Shown here: positions 59,577 to 64,000 of the stretch, one piece after another
How the letters are laid out: each line of letters begins with the position of its first letter
How positions within the stretch are numbered: position 1 is the first letter of the stretch
Assembly: GCF_028688795.1 (NCBI RefSeq)
Contig: NZ_JAQTXM010000028.1
Location: forward strand, 1 to 64,000
DNA: 64,000 bases
Direction: 5' to 3'
From: Rhodoferax sp.
GTDB taxonomy: Bacteria; Pseudomonadota; Gammaproteobacteria; Burkholderiales; Burkholderiaceae_C
Position numbers and translations under genes: made by a program
The notes under the pieces: generated by a model
Told to the model about the DNA's origin: nothing
The model's input: only the letters and a program-made list of their open reading frames with translations
Database searches by the model: none

Positions 59577-60020
59577 ATGTACGACAAGATTCTGGTAGCA
59601 ACAGATGGTTCAACCCTTTCCAAGAAGGCTGTCAGTAGCGCCATCTCGCTGGCCACGCTGACCGGCGCTAGCTTGGTTGCACTGAAAGTCGTGCCTCGTT
59701 ACCCACAAAGCTATTTTGAAGGGGGTTTGGCGTTGCAAGCAGCCGAAGTGGGCCGGATTGAAAAGCAGTGGGCAGACGAAGGCCAGGCGGTGGTGGATGA
59801 GGTCAAAAAAGCCGCTGAGTTACAGGGAGTCAAAACCCGGGCGCTGACCATCAAGTCCGACGTGGTGTCAGATGCCGTGATTGCTACTGCCAAAAAACAT
59901 AAATGCGATTTGATCGTGATGGCATCGCATGGCCGCCGCGGCGTCAAACGCCTGCTGCTTGGCAGTGAAACTCAACAAGTATTGACGCACTCTCACATTC
60001 CGGTGCTTGTACTAAGGTAA
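59577..60020 (+). CDS. Universal stress protein A family
   Basis: 147 residues with MYDKILVATDGSTLSKKAV at the start, and the C-terminal GxxG-x9-G[S/T] ATP-binding motif as MASHGRRGVKRLLLGSETQQVLTHS. It is therefore of the ATP-binding UspA-like class. AAGGAGA lies 8 nt before the ATG. Related single-domain Usp genes are often induced by low oxygen through FNR/ANR, which fits its place beside ccoI. The exact role is unknown. Confidence 0.92.
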   Translation: MYDKILVATDGSTLSKKAVSSAISLATLTGASLVALKVVPRYPQSYFEGGLALQAAEVGRIEKQWADEGQAVVDEVKKAAELQGVKTRALTIKSDVVSDAVIATAKKHKCDLIVMASHGRRGVKRLLLGSETQQVLTHSHIPVLVLR

Positions 60021-60025
60021 TCATG

Positions 60026-60072
60026 CTATAACCCTTATTCAATAAGGGCTATAAGCTACTATATTAATAGTA
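60026..60072. terminator. Twin hairpins between convergent uspA and HD-GYP genes
   Basis: The first hairpin has CCCTTATT and AATAAGGG arms (60032-60039 and 60041-60048), extended by TATA/TATA pairs after one mismatch. The second is TACTAT-atta-ATAGTA (60057-60072). AT-rich flanks suit termination in both directions. The sequence AAGGGCTATAAGCTACTAT also resembles parts of the dispersed element. Confidence 0.6.
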
Positions 60073-60080
60073 TCTACAGG

Positions 60081-61121
60081 TCAATGATCTTCAAACCGAT
60101 GGCGAATTTCCAGCGCTCCGTCCCAGTTTGCAAAGAACACATCGACGCACTGGGGGTCAAAGTGGGTACCTGAGCTGGCCTTGACATGTTCAGCAGCGCG
60201 TTCCAGCGTCCAGGCTTTTTTGTAAGGTCGCTCCGAAGTCAATGCGTCAAACACGTCGGCCACCGCCACGATTCGGCTGAAAATGGGAATGGCTTCGCCT
60301 GCCAAACCGTTGGGATAGCCCGAACCATCATACTTTTCATGATGCGCCCGGGCAATTTCTGCACCGGCCTGCAGCACTCTGGATGAACTACCCTTGAGTA
60401 TTTCATAGCCAAAAATGGCGTGCTGTTTCATGATCTCAAACTCTTCGGGTGTTAGTCGACCAGGTTTAAGCAAAATATGGTCAGCAATCCCCACCTTGCC
60501 AATGTCGTGCATGGGCGCAGCCTCAAGCAGCAACTCATGCTCGGCCCGTGGCAGACCCAAGCCTTTGGCAATCAACTCCGAATAATGTGCCATGCGCAAA
60601 ATGTGGGCCCCGGTTTCGGGGTCACGGTATTCAGCGGCCTTGGACAGGCGCACCACCGTCTCACGCTCACGCTGAACGATCTCAAAAGTGGCTTTGCGAA
60701 CTTCTTCTGCCAGCCAGTCGGCCCGATTGGCCAGCACCTTGCGGCTGGCACTAAGCTGCAACATGTTGTTGACCCGCGCCATGAATTCAACTTTATCAAC
60801 CGGTTTGGTTAAAAAATCAGTGGCGCCAGCATCCAAAGCGCGGTAGCGAATTTGTTTCTGATCATTGGCTGTAATCATCAGTATGGGTACATCTTCCTTA
60901 CCCTTTGTGGCACGCAGCTGGTGAATAAAGTCAATGCCATGAAGCTCGGGCATCATGTAATCCACAATAACCAGATCAACCTCATGAGTTTGAGCCCACG
61001 CCAAGCCCAGAGGTGCATCGGAAAACTTGGTCGGCTCACAGTTACCCATGCGCTTGATCAGAGCTTCAAACAAAATCAGGTTGATTTCTGCGTCATCAAC
61101 AATCAATACTTGATTCATCAT
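60081..61121 (-). CDS. Response regulator with HD-GYP domain (c-di-GMP phosphodiesterase, RpfG type)
   Basis: A 346-residue protein: receiver (1-~120, LIVDDAEINL, LVIVDYMMPELHG, FLTKPVDK), a helical linker, then HD-GYP with HDIGKVGIADHIL, EEFEIMKQHAIFG, and HHEKYDGSGYPNGLAGEAIP (the GYP motif) and VADVFDALTSERPYK. All metal-binding HD residues look present. It should hydrolyse c-di-GMP when phosphorylated. A hybrid kinase follows upstream on the same strand (103 bp), so the two are likely a pair. Confidence 0.93.
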   Translation of the reverse strand: MMNQVLIVDDAEINLILFEALIKRMGNCEPTKFSDAPLGLAWAQTHEVDLVIVDYMMPELHGIDFIHQLRATKGKEDVPILMITANDQKQIRYRALDAGATDFLTKPVDKVEFMARVNNMLQLSASRKVLANRADWLAEEVRKATFEIVQRERETVVRLSKAAEYRDPETGAHILRMAHYSELIAKGLGLPRAEHELLLEAAPMHDIGKVGIADHILLKPGRLTPEEFEIMKQHAIFGYEILKGSSSRVLQAGAEIARAHHEKYDGSGYPNGLAGEAIPIFSRIVAVADVFDALTSERPYKKAWTLERAAEHVKASSGTHFDPQCVDVFFANWDGALEIRHRFEDH

Positions 61122-61224
61122 ATTTACTTTTTTTTAGATCGCCCGACTGCCCATCAACACCCAATATGACAGGCTATACCTGCCGCTACCCGTTTGAAAC
61201 GACTGTATCACTGCACCAGCGCCC

Positions 61225-64000
61225 TCACCCTTGCCTACACCCCAAAGCTGCCAACAAATACGCAACTTGCATTTGTAAAGCGCCCCACTTGGCAGCAGTG
61301 GTAACGGCCACCTCTGTTTCCCGCCACGTGTCGTTCCAGTCACCATCAGCCGCCAACTGTTCGAGTTGCTCAGCCAGATCGACAGCAGGCTTGGCACCAA
61401 ACATGCCCAACGTGCCCTTTAGCGCATGCGCTGTGTGCAACCAAGACGACTGATCACCACTGGCCAGCGCGTCTGTCATTTTTTTCACGTCAATGGGCCA
61501 TTGCGCTATGAAGACATCTGCCACGATGTCAACCACCTCCTGATCTGACTGCGCCAAAGCCTGTTCGTAGTCAAACTCAAGTGCAGGCGCTACCAAGTGA
61601 GTAGATGCGACCGATGGACACTGCATGCCCAGTGAGCTCGCTGGCACATGGGGTTTGCCAAAGCGGACCAACACCCGATGAAGTTCGGCAAGCTCAATCG
61701 GCTTGGAGATGAAATCGTCCATGCCGGCCTGCAGGCAACGCTCCCGGTCCGCCGTCATGGCGTTGGCCGTCATGGCCACAATTGGCAGGTGCTCACCTGC
61801 AGGTTCATTTGCCCGAATACGCTGCGTGGCCGCCAGACCATCCATCACAGGCATCATCATGTCCATGAACACCAAGTCAAAGCGATGCTGCGCCAATGCG
61901 TCAAGCGCCAATTGACCATCACCTGCCACCGAGACACGGTGACCCCAGCGCTCAAGCAGCGCAGTGGCCAGCATTTGGTTGATCACGTGATCTTCCACCA
62001 GCAGAATGTCCAACGCCACGTTGGCACCAGCCGCGTTGTGCTGCGTCAGCAAGTGGGCTGAATCCTTGGTTGGCACCAGGGTGTCCTCATCAAGTGCCAT
62101 CGGAATCACCACGTCAAATTGACTGCCATGTCCGAGCTCACTTTGCACCGTAATTTGCCCCCCCAAGGCCTCGGCCAGTCGTGACGAAATCGACAAACCC
62201 AGGCCCGTTCCACCAAAACGACGCGTGATGCTGCTGTCTTCCTGCGAAAACGCCTCAAAAATACTGTTCAATTTGTCAGATGGAATTCCAATGCCCGAGT
62301 CTTTCACTGAGAACTTGAACTGCTGTGACTTGCCTGCCACCTTTGTAACGCCCACGCTCAACAGCACTTCGCCACTTTCGGTAAATTTGATGGCGTTGCC
62401 AATCAGGTTCATCAAAATTTGGCGCAACCGCCCCGGGTCGCCCACCACCGCCAGCGGCACATCAGGGGCCATGGCACACACCAGCTTGATGCGTTTGGCA
62501 TGAGCGCGTACGGCCAATGACTTGAGCGTTTCAGTGACTGTGCGGCTGAGATTGAAAGGGATTTTTTCAGTCTGCAGCATACCGGCCTCGATTTTCGAGA
62601 AATCGAGAATGTCGTTGATGACGCGCAACAAGGCATCTGAAGACGACTTGACGATTTCAAGGTACTCGCGCTGCTGGTCTGTCAGATCGGTGTCAAGCGC
62701 CAGCTCCGTCATGCCAATGACACCGTTCATGGGTGTGCGAATTTCATGACTCATGTTGGCCAGAAAATCGGATTTTGCGCGATTCGCCACCTCGGCAGCT
62801 TCCTTCGCGCGGCGCAGCTCCTCAGAAGCCTTTTTCGCCTGAGAAATATCTGCCAGATAACCGTTCCAGACCACACCGCCATCGGCCGCACGTTGTGGCA
62901 TGGATTCGCCATGCACCCAAATCAGCTCGCGGGTGCGTCGGTGGTGCATGCGAAAGTCCAGCGAGATGCGCACCATTGACTTGGCTGAGGCGACAAAAGC
63001 TGCCTCAAAAACCTCTTGGTCGTCCAGATGGATCAGGTCAAAAAACACGGCCGAATCAGCCATGACAGCCTGCGGTGTCAAGCCGCAAACTTGCTCGGCC
63101 ACGCTGCTGCAAAACGGGAAACTTTGGTGCCCGTCCGCCCACAAGCGGTACTGAAACACCACCACCGGAATGCTTTCGCTGACCTCGCGCAGCCGCTGCC
63201 CGGCCTCTATCAGCTGTGTCACGTCTTGCCAAATACCAGTGAACACCGTTGCACCATTGACTGCAAGTTCAGGGTCGGGATTAATCTCGGAACGAATCCA
63301 GCGCACGCTGCCATCAGGCATTTGTACCCGGTAATCACCCCGCCACGCGGTGCGATTGGCACCCGCTGCGAACACTTCTTCCGCCACCCGATCGCGGTCG
63401 TCTTGCACAATTTGAGAAAAAGCCAGACTCCCGTCGGCCAACAGTGCCGCCCTGTCAAGCCCCCGGATTTCTTCCAGGCGGTCGCTCAAAAAGGTGTAAC
63501 GCATAGACCCTGGCCCAACCTCACATTGGTACACCACACCCGGCACCGCGTTGGTGATGCGTCTTACCCGGCTTTCCGCCTGCGCCACGGCCGCCTGCAT
63601 GTGCTTGCGCGCTGTGATGTCCGTGCGAATGGCAATGAATTGTTCCGGCGCACCCTGGTCATCAAGCAGCGGCACGATGGTTGCCTGCACCCAATACAAC
63701 TCCCCCACTTTCGACCGATTGCAAATTTCTCCGTGCCAGACTTGACCCGCCAGAATAGTCTTCCAGAGATTCTCAAAAAACTCCCGTGGCTGCGTGCGCG
63801 CATTGATCAACCGATGGTTATGTCCAAGCAATTCCTCACGCGAGTAGCCGCTGATCTGACAAAACTTGTCATTGGCATAGGTGATGCGGCCTGTCACATC
63901 GGTGATGCTGACGATGGCGTGCTGATCAAGCGCAAACTTTTGTTTGGCCAAATCTGACAGTGCAGCCTGCAAATCGCGCTGCCCCGCTTCGCGCTGGCGC
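61225..64000 (-). CDS. Hybrid sensor histidine kinase, 5' end outside the window
   Basis: The minus-strand frame stays open through the right edge (RQREAGQRDLQAALSD precedes the first visible start-like TTG at 63972), so the N-terminus is missing. At least 915 residues are visible: PAS (HAIVSITD, NDKFCQISGYSREELLG), two or three further PAS domains (WRGDYRV, MHHRRTRELIWVHGE), HisKA NMSHEIRTPMN, HATPase DSGIGI and GGTGLGLSI, receiver (LLVEDHVIN, FMDMMMPVMDG) and Hpt HALKGTLGMFG. Its first PAS is strikingly like that of the frameshifted kinase at 23542-26305, suggesting paralogues. Confidence 0.92.
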   Translation of the reverse strand, partial: RQREAGQRDLQAALSDLAKQKFALDQHAIVSITDVTGRITYANDKFCQISGYSREELLGHNHRLINARTQPREFFENLWKTILAGQVWHGEICNRSKVGELYWVQATIVPLLDDQGAPEQFIAIRTDITARKHMQAAVAQAESRVRRITNAVPGVVYQCEVGPGSMRYTFLSDRLEEIRGLDRAALLADGSLAFSQIVQDDRDRVAEEVFAAGANRTAWRGDYRVQMPDGSVRWIRSEINPDPELAVNGATVFTGIWQDVTQLIEAGQRLREVSESIPVVVFQYRLWADGHQSFPFCSSVAEQVCGLTPQAVMADSAVFFDLIHLDDQEVFEAAFVASAKSMVRISLDFRMHHRRTRELIWVHGESMPQRAADGGVVWNGYLADISQAKKASEELRRAKEAAEVANRAKSDFLANMSHEIRTPMNGVIGMTELALDTDLTDQQREYLEIVKSSSDALLRVINDILDFSKIEAGMLQTEKIPFNLSRTVTETLKSLAVRAHAKRIKLVCAMAPDVPLAVVGDPGRLRQILMNLIGNAIKFTESGEVLLSVGVTKVAGKSQQFKFSVKDSGIGIPSDKLNSIFEAFSQEDSSITRRFGGTGLGLSISSRLAEALGGQITVQSELGHGSQFDVVIPMALDEDTLVPTKDSAHLLTQHNAAGANVALDILLVEDHVINQMLATALLERWGHRVSVAGDGQLALDALAQHRFDLVFMDMMMPVMDGLAATQRIRANEPAGEHLPIVAMTANAMTADRERCLQAGMDDFISKPIELAELHRVLVRFGKPHVPASSLGMQCPSVASTHLVAPALEFDYEQALAQSDQEVVDIVADVFIAQWPIDVKKMTDALASGDQSSWLHTAHALKGTLGMFGAKPAVDLAEQLEQLAADGDWNDTWRETEVAVTTAAKWGALQMQVAYLLAALGCRQG

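Overview
The window is about 64 kb of a betaproteobacterial chromosome. The gene set and protein signatures point to Burkholderiales, most likely Comamonadaceae; Rhodoferax-like is my guess and was not tested by search. Supporting traits are the two tandem cyanophycin synthetase genes facing an ABC transporter/DUF1854 pair, the smc-zipA-ligA-def order, the ccoI-ccoS-ccoNOQP order with a small FixH-like gene, and a short dispersed repeat that I associate from memory with this family. I saw no rRNA, tRNA, CRISPR array, phage or intact insertion sequence.

Layout. 0-8.3 kb: a nitronate monooxygenase-like flavoprotein, a short CaiB-type CoA-transferase, ispF-ispD (isoprenoid precursors), mfd (transcription-coupled repair) and an NRDE protein. 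8.3-16.1 kb: a cyanophycin locus with cphA and a second synthetase on the minus strand, facing a zinc-ribbon ABC exporter and DUF1854 on the plus strand. 16.1-17.6 kb: a CbiM-like membrane protein and serB. 17.6-26.6 kb: a signalling block with a decayed CheW fragment, a large hybrid histidine kinase, a REC-PAS-GGDEF-EAL gene broken by one in-frame TGA, and a second hybrid kinase broken by a one-base homopolymer frameshift. 26.6-33.8 kb: an acyltransferase-like membrane protein, an RlhA-type U32 protein, a short-chain dehydrogenase remnant, a REC-GGDEF cyclase, phosphatidylserine synthase and a UvrD-like helicase. 33.8-50.4 kb: housekeeping genes purL, map, glnD, def, ligA, zipA, smc and dusA. 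50.4-59.6 kb: a microaerobic/anaerobic respiration block with a DsbD_2-type membrane protein, hemN, fnr, fixH-like, ccoP, ccoQ, ccoO, ccoN, ccoS and ccoI. Perfect FNR boxes lie between hemN and fnr and upstream of ccoN, and a weaker one lies between ccoI and uspA. 59.6-64 kb: uspA, a REC-HD-GYP response regulator and a hybrid kinase that runs off the right edge.

How the genes fit together. Fnr, oxygen-independent haem synthesis, cbb3 oxidase and its copper-loading ATPase form one oxygen-responsive regulon around two or three FNR sites. The many GGDEF/EAL/HD-GYP and hybrid-kinase genes suggest dense c-di-GMP signalling, part of it decaying.

The most unusual feature is a dispersed element of about 45-55 bp. 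Copies lie between genes (downstream of the CoA-transferase, before serB, between glnD and def, and as the apparent ccoP terminator). Others lie inside open reading frames without breaking them (ispD, ligA, the acyltransferase, the U32 gene, and twice in purL). purL also carries a separate palindromic GGGGTCAGA/TCTGACCCC element, so this essential enzyme contains three repeat-derived segments.
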